DNA from: an uncultured archaeon
Lineage (GTDB): Archaea > Halobacteriota > Methanosarcinia > Methanotrichales > Methanotrichaceae
Assembly (NCBI GenBank): GCA_902385025.1
Contig: CABMDX010000144.1
Location: forward strand, 1-9,672
Reading direction: 5' to 3'
Length of the DNA stretch: 9,672 bases
Shown here piece after piece: positions 1-6,982 of the stretch (position 1 is its first letter; every line of letters begins with the position of its first letter). Position numbers and translations under genes: made by a program. Under the pieces are notes generated by a model. That model saw nothing but the letters and a program-made list of their open reading frames with translations, was not told where the DNA came from and did no database searches.

Positions 1-66
1 CGATTGCGCAAACCAAAGGATTCAGGACAACGAAGACTCGATGATTTCTGAATTCCGGAAAACCTG

Positions 67-116
67 GCGCGCGGCCCGAAGCATACCCCGTCCTTTAGGG
101 CGGGGTGGCCGCGCGC
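67..116 (+). ncRNA. Nested hairpin, probable IS200/IS605-type right end / TnpB omega-RNA 3' end
   Basis: Two nested stems are visible. The outer stem is a perfect 10-bp pair between 67-76 (gcgcgcggcc) and 107-116 (ggccgcgcgc). The inner stem is 8 bp (one G-T wobble) between 86-93 (ccccgtcc) and 98-105 (gggcgggg), with a TTTA tetraloop. The inner hairpin with the preceding GAAGC resembles, from memory, the conserved 3' end of omega-RNAs at the right end of archaeal IS200/IS605/IS1341 elements, where it forms the scaffold just upstream of the TnpB guide. The strand is inferred from that resemblance. No tnpB domain is visible in the 66 bases to the left; any such gene would lie mostly outside the window. 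A GC-rich terminator or other structured RNA is the alternative. Confidence 0.5.
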
Positions 117-307
117 AGTTTGATTTTTATGACTATTTTATTTGTTTATATCTTAATAATATTAATAATTAAACTACTGATGCATAGTTATGACGATTCT
201 CCAATAAGTGATGAGCGGGTAGGGGAGTGGGGGTTAGTAAAAAAGATGAGTGTACCCGCTCTGTGAAAGCAATCTTTTGATCGTATAAATACTTTTCTGG
301 AAATAAA
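117..307. other. AT-rich intergenic spacer with one 9-bp inverted repeat
   Basis: This is non-coding AT-rich sequence between the hairpin element and the 3' end of larB. It contains a perfect 9-bp inverted repeat, 213-221 (gagcgggta) and 253-261 (tacccgctc), separated by 31 bases. A run of six A at 239-244 reads as T6 on the minus strand about 65 bases after the larB stop, so it could serve as a T-rich archaeal terminator for larB. A TATA-like stretch at 144-151 (tttatatc) has no gene behind it. No RNA gene is recognisable here. Confidence 0.5.
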
Positions 308-1114
308 TTATAACTGTTTTTGCTCATAAGCGTTCCGCTGTGCGATCTTTGCAGCAAAAGCTCCAGCCACAAAGCCCGCATCTACATTAACGACAGTGAG
401 CACAGAGCAGGATTGGAGCATAGAATAAAGTGCTGCCAGGCCACCACCACCCATACCGTAGCCGGAGGAGACGGGCAAGCCGATCACCGGTGCATCCACT
501 AGCCCGGCAACCACAGTCGGAAGCGTGCCCTCCCTTCCAGCGACAACCACGAAGGCATCTGCATCCAGCATCTTCTCGAGACATGGAAAGAGCCTGTGAA
601 TTCCGGCCACCCCCACATCATACTCCGATATTACGCTGCAGCCCATTTCCTCGGCCACAACCCTTGCCTCTTCGGCTGCGGGAATATCTGCTGTGCCTGC
701 TGCCAGAATGCCCACCACCCCACGGCAGGACTTTCTCTCCCCCAATCTGATGACCACCGTTCTGGCCCTTGGATTGTGCTCGAATACGGCCGATGCAGGC
801 AGATTTGCTGACTTCAGGACATCGAGTTGATCAGGCGAGACGCGCGTTATGATAACGCTGCCGACAGCCTCCAGATGAGCCAGGGAGATGGCCAATAGAT
901 CTGCTTTGTCCTTGCCCTCGGCAAGGATGGCTTCTGGAATGCCGATACGTCTGGCCCTGCAGACATCCAGCTTTGCCACGTCGCCCACACTACGAACGCT
1001 CACGCCTCTGATGCGACGAATTGCCTCCTCCAGAGATATTTCGCCGCGGCCAAAGCATTCCAGCAGATCTCTCAGGCTCTCTTGCACAAATCCAAAAAGA
1101 CGCATGGCAAGCAT
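308..1114 (-). CDS. larB: LarB, pyridinium-3,5-biscarboxylic acid mononucleotide synthase (nickel-pincer cofactor biosynthesis)
   Basis: LarB carboxylates and hydrolyses nicotinic acid adenine dinucleotide, the first step toward the nickel-pincer nucleotide cofactor of lactate racemase (LarA) and related enzymes. The protein has an N-terminal helical part, then a PurE-like Rossmann domain. Diagnostic segments are GTADIPAAEEA, YDVGVAGIHRL, VVAGREGTLPTVVAGL, a Gly-rich SSGYGMGGGG loop and SMLQSCS. The Cys of that last motif (residue 236 from the ATG used here) matches the position of the substrate-binding Cys of characterised LarB, from memory. Length, 268 residues, is normal. Three in-frame starts are possible: TTG at 1135, ATG at 1114 and ATG at 1105. 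I chose 1114 because GGGGAT sits nine bases upstream; the TTG has no ribosome binding site. The gene is divergent from endonuclease Q and no larA, larC or larE is in the window. Plain PurE is less likely given these LarB-specific motifs. Confidence 0.9.
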   Translation of the reverse strand: MLAMRLFGFVQESLRDLLECFGRGEISLEEAIRRIRGVSVRSVGDVAKLDVCRARRIGIPEAILAEGKDKADLLAISLAHLEAVGSVIITRVSPDQLDVLKSANLPASAVFEHNPRARTVVIRLGERKSCRGVVGILAAGTADIPAAEEARVVAEEMGCSVISEYDVGVAGIHRLFPCLEKMLDADAFVVVAGREGTLPTVVAGLVDAPVIGLPVSSGYGMGGGGLAALYSMLQSCSVLTVVNVDAGFVAGAFAAKIAQRNAYEQKQL

Positions 1115-1151
1115 AAAGGGTTTATCCCCGGTCAAAGAAACTAACTGAAGA

Positions 1152-2465
1152 ATGAAAGTAAACCTCGATCTTCACATTCACTCCAAGTATTCGACTGCCG
1201 TATCCCGGGACATGGAGCTGCCGGAGATCTCTCGCGAGGCGGCACGAAAAGGTGTGAAGATCGTGGGCACCGGTGACTGCCTGCATCCTTTGTGGCTTGA
1301 TGCCATCAGGCGGCTACCAGAGCAGGATGGACTCTTTATTCTTGGCGAGACGCTCTTTCTCCTGACGGTGGAGGTGGAGGATTCGCACCGGGTGCATCAC
1401 CTCATATTCTTGCCCGATGTCTCCAAAGCACTGGAGCTGCGAGAGAGCTTCCTGCCCCATTCCTCGAACCTTGAAAAAGACGGTAGACCCAGGTTGCATC
1501 TCAACGGTGCAGAGATCGCTGACAGGGTTATAGAGGCCGGGGGCCTGATCGGGCCGAGCCATGCCTTCACACCCTGGACAGGGATCTTTGCTTATTACCG
1601 AAGACTTTCCGAATGCTACCAGGAGAAGGCAGATCGAATCCGGTTCATAGAGCTTGGCCTGAGCGCTGATACAGATTATGCAGACCGGATCCGAGATCTT
1701 TCCACTCGCACATTTCTCTCCAACTCCGATGCTCATTCGCCTCGCTCCAACAAGCTGGCCAGGGAGTTCAATCAGATGGAACTGGAGAGCCCCAGCTACG
1801 ACGATATAATCCTCGCCATAAATAGGGAAAAAGGCCGCCATATGAGCCTCAACATCGGCTTGTATCCAGCAGAGGGCAAGTACAACCGCACTGCCTGCAC
1901 TCGCTGTTTTCGCCAGTACACTGCTGTCCAGAAGGATGAGCTGATGGGGCGCTGCCCGGATTGCCGGGGTCAGATCAAGCTGGGCGTTAGGGATCGCATC
2001 TCTTTATTGGCGGATTTTCCAGAGGCCGTCCATCCCGATCACCGTCCACCATATCTGCATCTCATACCATTGGCCGAGATCATTGCTATTGCTCTGGGCT
2101 ACAAAAGTGCTATGACGGCAGGCGTGCAGAGAAGCTGGAGAGCTCTAACGGAAAAGAGAACTGAGATTGAGGTTCTGGTAGAAGCGGATCTGTCTCTGCT
2201 GGAGGCAGAGCCGAGGGTGGTTGAGGCTATCGCTTCGTTCCGGCAGGGCCTAGTGGAGGTAGTTCCTGGTGGAGGAGGCAAGTACGGTCAGGTCAGGCTC
2301 CCGGTAGCTGCAAAAGCCTCCGTGCAAAGAGATGACAATAGGTGCAATGCACGCACTATGGCTGCAGATACTGAAGGATTTCCGGATGATCCGGACCTGG
2401 GCACGAGAGAGGCTCCTGGTGGGGCGCGGGAGAAAGGAGGGCAAAGTTCAATATTTGATTTTTAG
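1152..2465 (+). CDS. Endonuclease Q (PHP-domain DNA repair endonuclease) with C-terminal PCNA-binding motif
   Basis: Endonuclease Q nicks DNA 5' to deaminated bases (uracil, hypoxanthine, xanthine) and abasic sites; it occurs mainly in archaea. The N-terminal PHP metallohydrolase domain starts at once with DLHIHSKYS (residues 6-14). It continues through GTGDCLHP, LTVEVED, GPSHAFTPWTG and SNSDAHSP, which carry His, Asp and Glu metal ligands. A four-Cys zinc site follows (Cys249, 252, 268, 271), then the helical C-terminal domain ending at PGGGGKYG (about 372-379). The last part is a polar, Gly- and Asp-rich tail of about 50 residues ending in QSSIFDF (431-437), which fits a PIP box for PCNA binding. 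Length, 437 residues, is slightly over the roughly 420 of Pyrococcus EndoQ, mostly because of this tail. ATG at 1152 places the first metal-ligand motif at the usual distance; no clear ribosome binding site is seen, so the transcript may be nearly leaderless. The stop is TAG. Confidence 0.9.
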   Translation: MKVNLDLHIHSKYSTAVSRDMELPEISREAARKGVKIVGTGDCLHPLWLDAIRRLPEQDGLFILGETLFLLTVEVEDSHRVHHLIFLPDVSKALELRESFLPHSSNLEKDGRPRLHLNGAEIADRVIEAGGLIGPSHAFTPWTGIFAYYRRLSECYQEKADRIRFIELGLSADTDYADRIRDLSTRTFLSNSDAHSPRSNKLAREFNQMELESPSYDDIILAINREKGRHMSLNIGLYPAEGKYNRTACTRCFRQYTAVQKDELMGRCPDCRGQIKLGVRDRISLLADFPEAVHPDHRPPYLHLIPLAEIIAIALGYKSAMTAGVQRSWRALTEKRTEIEVLVEADLSLLEAEPRVVEAIASFRQGLVEVVPGGGGKYGQVRLPVAAKASVQRDDNRCNARTMAADTEGFPDDPDLGTREAPGGAREKGGQSSIFDF

Positions 2466-2531
2466 CATTTCCGGCACGGATAGCAACCGTGGCCTTTGGA
2501 CAAGGTGACAATCATCTCTGCTTAGGTTACA

Positions 2532-2555
2532 TTTTTATATGTTAGATCAGCTAAC
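2532..2555 (+). promoter_or_regulatory. Probable archaeal promoter of the ugd-galU-decarboxylase operon
   Basis: A TATA-like box, tttttatat, lies at 2532-2540, about 46 bases before the ugd ATG, so transcription would start near 2563-2566 and give a leader of about 20 bases. Immediately downstream, 2541-2555 is an inverted repeat with 5-bp arms (gttag and ctaac around five bases). It sits between the TATA box and the expected start site, where a repressor could act. This rests on base pattern only. Confidence 0.45.
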
Positions 2556-2585
2556 AAAAAGTGATTTTAAACCCTGGGGCTGGCT

Positions 2586-3857
2586 ATGAGAGTATCCATA
2601 ATAGGCGGAGGATATGTTGGGTTGGTTTCTGCTGCATGCATGGCAGGTCTTGGACATTCTGTTATGCTGATAGAGATAGACGAAAATAAAGTGGAAGCCA
2701 TCAACAGTGCAAAGTCGCCTATTTACGAGAAGGGCCTGGCAGAGCTGTTATCTGCACATGTTGGCCGAAATCTCCTGGCAACAACAAGCTATGAGAACCT
2801 TGCCAGATCAGATGTCTCTCTGATTTGCGTCGGCACTCCACCTCTTCCAGACGGCAGTGCAGATTTGTCTATGATTGAATCAGCAAGCACGTTGATAGGG
2901 AAGGCTCTTGCAAACAAGGAAAAGTACCATGTAGTAGCTGTGAAGAGCACCGTGCCTCCAGGAACGACGCAGAATCTTGTTATGCCTGCGGTCCAAAAAC
3001 ATACCGGCAAAAATGCAGGCAAGATTGGCTTTGTCATGAACCCTGAGTTCCTGAGAGAGGGGCTGGCGGTCCATGACTTTATGAAGCCGGATAGGATTGT
3101 GATCGGCAGTTCCGATGTCCGGGCAGGCGATGTGTTTGAATCTGTTTATCAAGGGATCGATGCGCCTATTATCAGAACGGGCCTAATTGCGGCAGAGATG
3201 ATAAAGTACGCATCGAACGCATTCCTGGCCACCAAGATATCATTCTCCAACGAGATAGGAAATGTCTGCAAGAAAATGGGTATCGATGTCTATGAGGTCA
3301 TGTCGGGCGTCGGCCTAGATCACCGGATCAATCCTCACTTCCTGAACGCCGGCGTGGGCTTTGGGGGAAGTTGCTTTCCAAAGGACGTCTCGGCCCTCAT
3401 CAGTCTTGCAGAGAAAATGGATATAGCACCGGTTCTGCTGAGGTCGGTCATGGATGTTAACGAAAAGCAGCCGCAGAAGATCGTCGAAATTCTCCTAAGA
3501 AGGGTTGGAGATCTCAAGGCCAAGCGAATAGCTGTTCTCGGCTTGGCATTTAAAAACGATACCGATGATGTAAGGGAATCAAGAGCAATACCGGTTATAA
3601 AAGAGCTTGTTGGAAGAGGTGCACTGGTTGCAGCTTACGATCCCAAGGCAAATGCGTCGATGAGTGCGATATTGCCTGAGATCGAGTATTGCGGAAGCGC
3701 GTCTCATGCACTGACCAATGCAGACGCATGTCTTGTTCTGACTGAATGGCCCGAGTTTGCAGATCTGGATAAGGAGTTCGACCTCATGCGATCCAGGGTC
3801 ATTATTGACGGCAGAAGAGTTCTCTCCTGCAGAGATGCAGAGGGGATATGCTGGTAG
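2586..3857 (+). CDS. ugd: UDP-glucose 6-dehydrogenase
   Basis: Cytosolic NAD-dependent enzyme that oxidises UDP-glucose twice to UDP-glucuronate. The N-terminal Rossmann domain begins with GGGYVGLVSA (residues 7-16). Then come CVGTPPLPDGSADLS, KSTVPPGTT and NPEFLREG, the latter with the conserved Glu. The central helix has AAEMIKYASNAFLATKISF (Lys207), and the catalytic Cys263 lies in GVGFGGSCFPKD. The C-terminal UDP-binding domain has GLAFKNDTDDVRESRA. Length, 423 residues, is normal and the frame is intact. The first residue leads directly into the dinucleotide-binding strand, which supports the ATG at 2586; a loose GGGGCTGG lies just upstream. It is first in a close-packed operon: galU starts 25 bases after its TAG stop. 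Neighbouring GalU and the decarboxylase argue for UDP-glucose rather than UDP-ManNAc or GDP-mannose as substrate, although the family includes those enzymes. Confidence 0.92.
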   Translation: MRVSIIGGGYVGLVSAACMAGLGHSVMLIEIDENKVEAINSAKSPIYEKGLAELLSAHVGRNLLATTSYENLARSDVSLICVGTPPLPDGSADLSMIESASTLIGKALANKEKYHVVAVKSTVPPGTTQNLVMPAVQKHTGKNAGKIGFVMNPEFLREGLAVHDFMKPDRIVIGSSDVRAGDVFESVYQGIDAPIIRTGLIAAEMIKYASNAFLATKISFSNEIGNVCKKMGIDVYEVMSGVGLDHRINPHFLNAGVGFGGSCFPKDVSALISLAEKMDIAPVLLRSVMDVNEKQPQKIVEILLRRVGDLKAKRIAVLGLAFKNDTDDVRESRAIPVIKELVGRGALVAAYDPKANASMSAILPEIEYCGSASHALTNADACLVLTEWPEFADLDKEFDLMRSRVIIDGRRVLSCRDAEGICW

Positions 3858-3870
3858 GATTGTTGTTTGA

Positions 3871-3876
3871 GGGTGA
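3871..3876 (+). promoter_or_regulatory. Ribosome binding site of galU
   Basis: GGGTGA lies six bases before the TTG at 3883. It is the best archaeal Shine-Dalgarno match in the area. It fixes TTG rather than a downstream ATG as the galU start, because the next in-frame ATG (3928) falls inside the conserved nucleotide-binding loop. Confidence 0.6.
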
Positions 3877-3882
3877 GCTCTC

Positions 3883-4758
3883 TTGAGAAAACGCTCAATT
3901 AGAAAAGCAGTGATACCGGCAGCAGGAATGGGCACGAGGTTTCTTCCCATAACCAGGGCTCAGCCAAAGGAGATGCTGCCCGTTGTCGATAAACCGGTTA
4001 TACAGTATGTCGTCGAGGAGGCTATCTCATCCGGAATCGATGATATCTTGATAATAACCGGACGAGGGAAAAGGGCCATAGAAGATCACTTCGATCTATC
4101 ATGCGAGCTTTAGAGAAAACTAAGGCAGAAGAAAGACCCGAAGCTCTTTGATCAGGACAAGCTGATATCAAGTATGGCTGATATTCATTACATCAGACAA
4201 AAAGAACAAAAAGGTTTAGGCGATGCGATACTTCATGCAGCCCGTCATTGCGACGAAGAGCCTTTTGCAGTTCTGCTGGGAGATACAATAACCGTTCCAT
4301 GCGGGGAGGCTAAGACCTGCACCGGTCAAATGATCGATGCATTCGATAAATATCAAAAAACTGTTGTGGCTTTGGAACATGTTCCGCAAAATAAAGTTAA
4401 AGATTATGGTATAGTCGATGGCGTGCCTCTGGAAGATGGCGTCTATGAAATTGCGGACCTCATAGAGAAGCCCTCCCTTCAAAATGCACCTTCGGATCTT
4501 GGGGCCATTGGTAGATACATTCTGACACCGGATATTTTTGATATTCTCCACAATATTGAGCCGGGACATGGCGGTGAGTTGCAGCTAACCGATGCACTGA
4601 GGCTACTGGATGGGTCCATTGGACTTGTTACTAGCTGCAAACGCTATGATATAGGTGATAAGCTCGGATGGATGAAGTCGAGCATCGAGATGACTATGGC
4701 CCGTGAAGAGTTTGCCGACGAGCTGAGAGAATTTATGAGGGCTCTTCTGAGAGACTGA
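3883..4758 (+). pseudogene. galU: UTP-glucose-1-phosphate uridylyltransferase interrupted by an in-frame TAG at codon 77
   Basis: GalU makes UDP-glucose from UTP and glucose 1-phosphate. The gene reads as one frame of 291 codons, a normal archaeal length, broken only by TAG at 4111-4113. Before the stop are [14 protein letters not shown] (uridylyl-binding loop), [15 protein letters not shown] and [12 protein letters not shown]. After it the same frame continues with RKLRQKKD, then QKGLGDAILHAARH, FAVLLGDT, IEKP, GAIGRYIL, GGELQLTDAL and DIGDKLGWM. These are all expected GalU segments in the expected order, with no frameshift or deletion. Homologues usually carry Glu or another polar residue at the stop position, so a single GAG-to-TAG change explains it. 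Either half alone would lack essential active-site parts: 76 residues from 3883, or 194 from an ATG at 4174 with no visible ribosome binding site. Read-through or a sequencing error cannot be excluded. Confidence 0.85.
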
Positions 4759-4788
4759 TTTTCGCGAAACGGCTAGGGATTGGTACTG

Positions 4789-5811
4789 ATGGCATGGGAT
4801 AATCATAGTGAGATTGAGAAGATAATAGGAGATTTGGGACGCCTCTCCTTCCAGGGGCAAAGAATTCTCGTTACTGGAGGAGCTGGATTTCTTGGCTCCT
4901 GGATGTGCGAAGCTCTTGTTGCCCAAGGGGCCGAAGTGATATGCCTGGATAACTTTGCCAGTGGCCTGCGATCCAATATATCGCATCTTTTTGATCGGGA
5001 AGGATTTCATTTCATAGAGCATGATATCTCAGAGCCGATCAGCTTTGAAGATCATCTTGATATGGTGATTCACATGGCCAGCAGGGCCTCTCCCTTCGAG
5101 TTCGAGCATTACCCGATAGAGATACTCAAGGCAAATACGATCGGATTGATGATATCCCTGAACATCGCTGCGAAACATAAGGCACGAATCCTGTACACAT
5201 CAACAAGCGAAACCTATGGCAATCCGCATGTTGTTCCCACTCCAGAGAGCTACTATGGGAACGTAAATTCCGTTGGGCCGAGGGGATGCTACGATGAGGC
5301 CAAAAGATGCGGGGAGGCTTATGTTGTAGCATATAGAAAGCAGTATGGATTAGATACACGAATTGCTCGCATATTCAATACATATGGTCCACGAATAAGA
5401 TCGGACGGCATCTACGCCAGGGCCATTCCCAGGTTCATCGATCAGGCTTTGAACGATAAGCCCATAACGATATTTGGGGACGGGACTCAAACCAGGAGCT
5501 TCACCTATGTTACAGACCAGATAAGGGGTTTGCTGAGGCTTGCAGCACTTGATAAGGCTGAGGGGGGTATCGTTAATATCGGAAATGATAAAGAAACGAC
5601 GATAATGGATATGGCGAAGATGGTTCTGGATATAACCGAGTCTAAATCAGGCATAACATACCATCCATTGCCGGAAGATGATCCTCTGCGCAGACGGCCG
5701 GATATCTCAAGGGCGAGAGATATACTGGACTGGGAGCCAAAGGTCACTTTGGAAGAAGGGCTGCGGCATACTGTGGAATGGTTCAGGTCAGGAGGAGGCT
5801 CAGTCTCCTGA
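4789..5811 (+). CDS. NAD-dependent sugar-nucleotide epimerase/dehydratase family, probable UDP-glucuronate decarboxylase (UDP-xylose synthase)
   Basis: Short-chain dehydrogenase/reductase of the extended class, 340 residues from the ATG at 4789. The NAD-binding loop is TGGAGFLGS (29-37). The active site is read from STSETYGNP (about 138-146), the catalytic Tyr168 and Lys172 in GPRGCYDEAKR, and ARIFNTYGPR. The nucleotide end is bound by IFGDGTQTRSF (Arg236) and ends near PDISRARDILDWEPK. The run PESYYGNVNSVGPRGCYDEAKR closely follows UDP-xylose synthases such as human UXS1 (from memory), which oxidise, decarboxylate and re-reduce UDP-glucuronate. The adjacent ugd supplies that substrate. An upstream in-frame TTG (4780) would put the AGGG at 4775-4778 too close, so I prefer the ATG, ten bases from it. 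It follows galU by 30 bases, in the same operon. Another UDP-sugar epimerase is the main alternative. Confidence 0.85.
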   Translation: MAWDNHSEIEKIIGDLGRLSFQGQRILVTGGAGFLGSWMCEALVAQGAEVICLDNFASGLRSNISHLFDREGFHFIEHDISEPISFEDHLDMVIHMASRASPFEFEHYPIEILKANTIGLMISLNIAAKHKARILYTSTSETYGNPHVVPTPESYYGNVNSVGPRGCYDEAKRCGEAYVVAYRKQYGLDTRIARIFNTYGPRIRSDGIYARAIPRFIDQALNDKPITIFGDGTQTRSFTYVTDQIRGLLRLAALDKAEGGIVNIGNDKETTIMDMAKMVLDITESKSGITYHPLPEDDPLRRRPDISRARDILDWEPKVTLEEGLRHTVEWFRSGGGSVS

Positions 5812-6079
5812 AACCATCCATAAATTTGCGCTTTACTGAAGAATAGACGGAATCTGTCTTACTCCTGGATCATTTGGAAAAGCCTCACAAGAGCGGCCAA
5901 CGGTCTGACAGATTATATCTGGTCTCTCGCGACCTGTTATGTTTCAGGATTCCCGTATTAAACGAAATATAGTCGCATTTCCCAGCAAATAATCAGTACA
6001 CATATTTTTGAAGATCTTCATGGAGATCGAGGAAAAGAATTTTAAGGTACGAGATGGTCTGGCCTATGTCTTTGAAGTG
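5812..6079. other. Intergenic region before the GT2 gene
   Basis: No gene or tRNA is recognisable. A 13-base imperfect palindrome, CAGAT-TAT-ATCTG, at 5909-5921 encloses a TATA-like core. Further TATA-like patches are at 5964-5971 (gaaatata) and 6038-6045 (aattttaa, preceded by purine-rich ggaaaag). The last would place a transcript start near 6070, ten bases before the preferred GT2 start. The frame of the GT2 gene is open back to a TTG at 6008 and an ATG at 6020, so part of this region could be coding if an upstream start is used. Confidence 0.4.
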
Positions 6080-6982
6080 ATGATGATGAAAACCTCGCTC
6101 GTAGTTCCAGCCTATAATGAAGAGAAGGGCCTGCCCTTAGTGGTTACGGAGTATCTTCAATGGGTGGATGAAATAATAATAGTGGACGATGGCTCAACAG
6201 ATGGCACCTTCGAAGCGGGGAAAAAGTGCGTAAACGACAAAGTCAAGCTTTTCCGGCATGAGGTCAATAGCGGAAAGGTAGCGGCTCTGAGAACCGGCGT
6301 TGAGCATTCGAGCGGCGATATCATCGTCTTCACCGACGCCGACAACACCTATCCTGCCAGGTATGTTCCGGATCTTGTCCGGGAGATAGAAAAAGGGGCT
6401 GACCTGGTGCTCGGAGCAAGGCTTCAGAGCAGGGACAACATTCCCGCCTTCAATAGGCTGGGAAACAACATATTTTCCTTTCTTGCAACGTATATAAGCT
6501 GCATGAGGATAAAAGACAGCCAGACCGGCATGCGGGCGTTCAGGCGGCAGATGTTTGATAAGCTGGATGTTAAGGCCAAGGGTCTGGAGTTTGAGACCAA
6601 GATGACTGTCCGGGCTGCAAAGCTGGGCTACAAAATTGTGGAGATACCAATCGAATACCGGGAGCGTGTGGGTGTGTCCAAGCTCAATCCGGTTAAGGAT
6701 GGGGCAAGGATGCTGACGGCCCTCTTTTCTGTGGCTTACACCGAGACATCTCTGCTTTCCAAGATGATGCTTCTTCCGTCCATCGCATTTATTTTTATTG
6801 GGGTGATTACTGGATTCATATCCGTCTATGAGAAGGTGCAGTACGGAGTTATATCGCATGAGTTTTACCCCATATTTACGGCATTTCTTATCCTGGTCGG
6901 CGTGCAATTGATCTCGCTTGGTTTGATCGTGGACTACCTGACCAAAAAGCTGGACCGGATAGAGGAGCATCTGATCCGATGA
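6080..6982 (+). CDS. GT2-family glycosyltransferase, DPM1/AglJ-like, with two C-terminal membrane helices
   Basis: Probable inverting glycosyltransferase that transfers a sugar from a nucleotide donor to a polyprenyl (dolichyl) phosphate at the inner membrane face. The GT-A domain opens with TSLVVPAYNEEKGLP, then IIVDDGSTDGT, the metal-binding FTDADNTYP and the acceptor-side DSQTGMRAFRR, typical of the dolichol-phosphate mannosyltransferase group. Two hydrophobic helices follow in the last 85 residues (around LLPSIAFIFIGVITGFI and IFTAFLILVGVQLISLGLIV), before a charged tail. This architecture matches archaeal AglJ-like enzymes that start N-glycan assembly. Three tandem in-frame ATG codons at 6080, 6083 and 6086 directly precede the first beta strand, so I start there (300 residues). 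Upstream TTG 6008 or ATG 6020 would add over 20 residues not typical of the family. Donor sugar is unknown; the neighbours suggest UDP-linked glucose, glucuronate or xylose. Confidence 0.85.
   Translation: MMMKTSLVVPAYNEEKGLPLVVTEYLQWVDEIIIVDDGSTDGTFEAGKKCVNDKVKLFRHEVNSGKVAALRTGVEHSSGDIIVFTDADNTYPARYVPDLVREIEKGADLVLGARLQSRDNIPAFNRLGNNIFSFLATYISCMRIKDSQTGMRAFRRQMFDKLDVKAKGLEFETKMTVRAAKLGYKIVEIPIEYRERVGVSKLNPVKDGARMLTALFSVAYTETSLLSKMMLLPSIAFIFIGVITGFISVYEKVQYGVISHEFYPIFTAFLILVGVQLISLGLIVDYLTKKLDRIEEHLIR

Noticed and set aside
2..172. Open frame from the left edge running through the hairpin, possibly the end of a tnpB gene
   Set aside because: Its residues show no RuvC or zinc-ribbon motif, and part of it is just the translation of the hairpin. 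Another frame stops at 49-51 and could equally be a tnpB end. Nothing decides between them.
308..1114. Calling larB as PurE (AIR carboxylase)
   Set aside because: The C-terminal domain is PurE-like, but the N-terminal helical region and the GVAGIHRL and LQSC motifs belong to LarB. The protein is longer than class I PurE.
1314..1841. Minus-strand open frame of about 175 codons inside endonuclease Q
   Set aside because: It is antisense to the conserved PHP domain, with no motif of its own and no ribosome binding site noticed.
3883..4758. Reading the galU TAG as pyrrolysine or as two separate genes
   Set aside because: TAG is used as a normal stop in at least three neighbouring genes and no pyrrolysine machinery is visible. 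The two halves share one frame and together make one normal-length GalU, and the internal ATG at 4174 lacks a ribosome binding site.
5812..6079. A possible tRNA or small RNA gene in the spacer
   Set aside because: No cloverleaf arms, T-loop consensus or long stable hairpin could be found by eye; only short palindromes are present.
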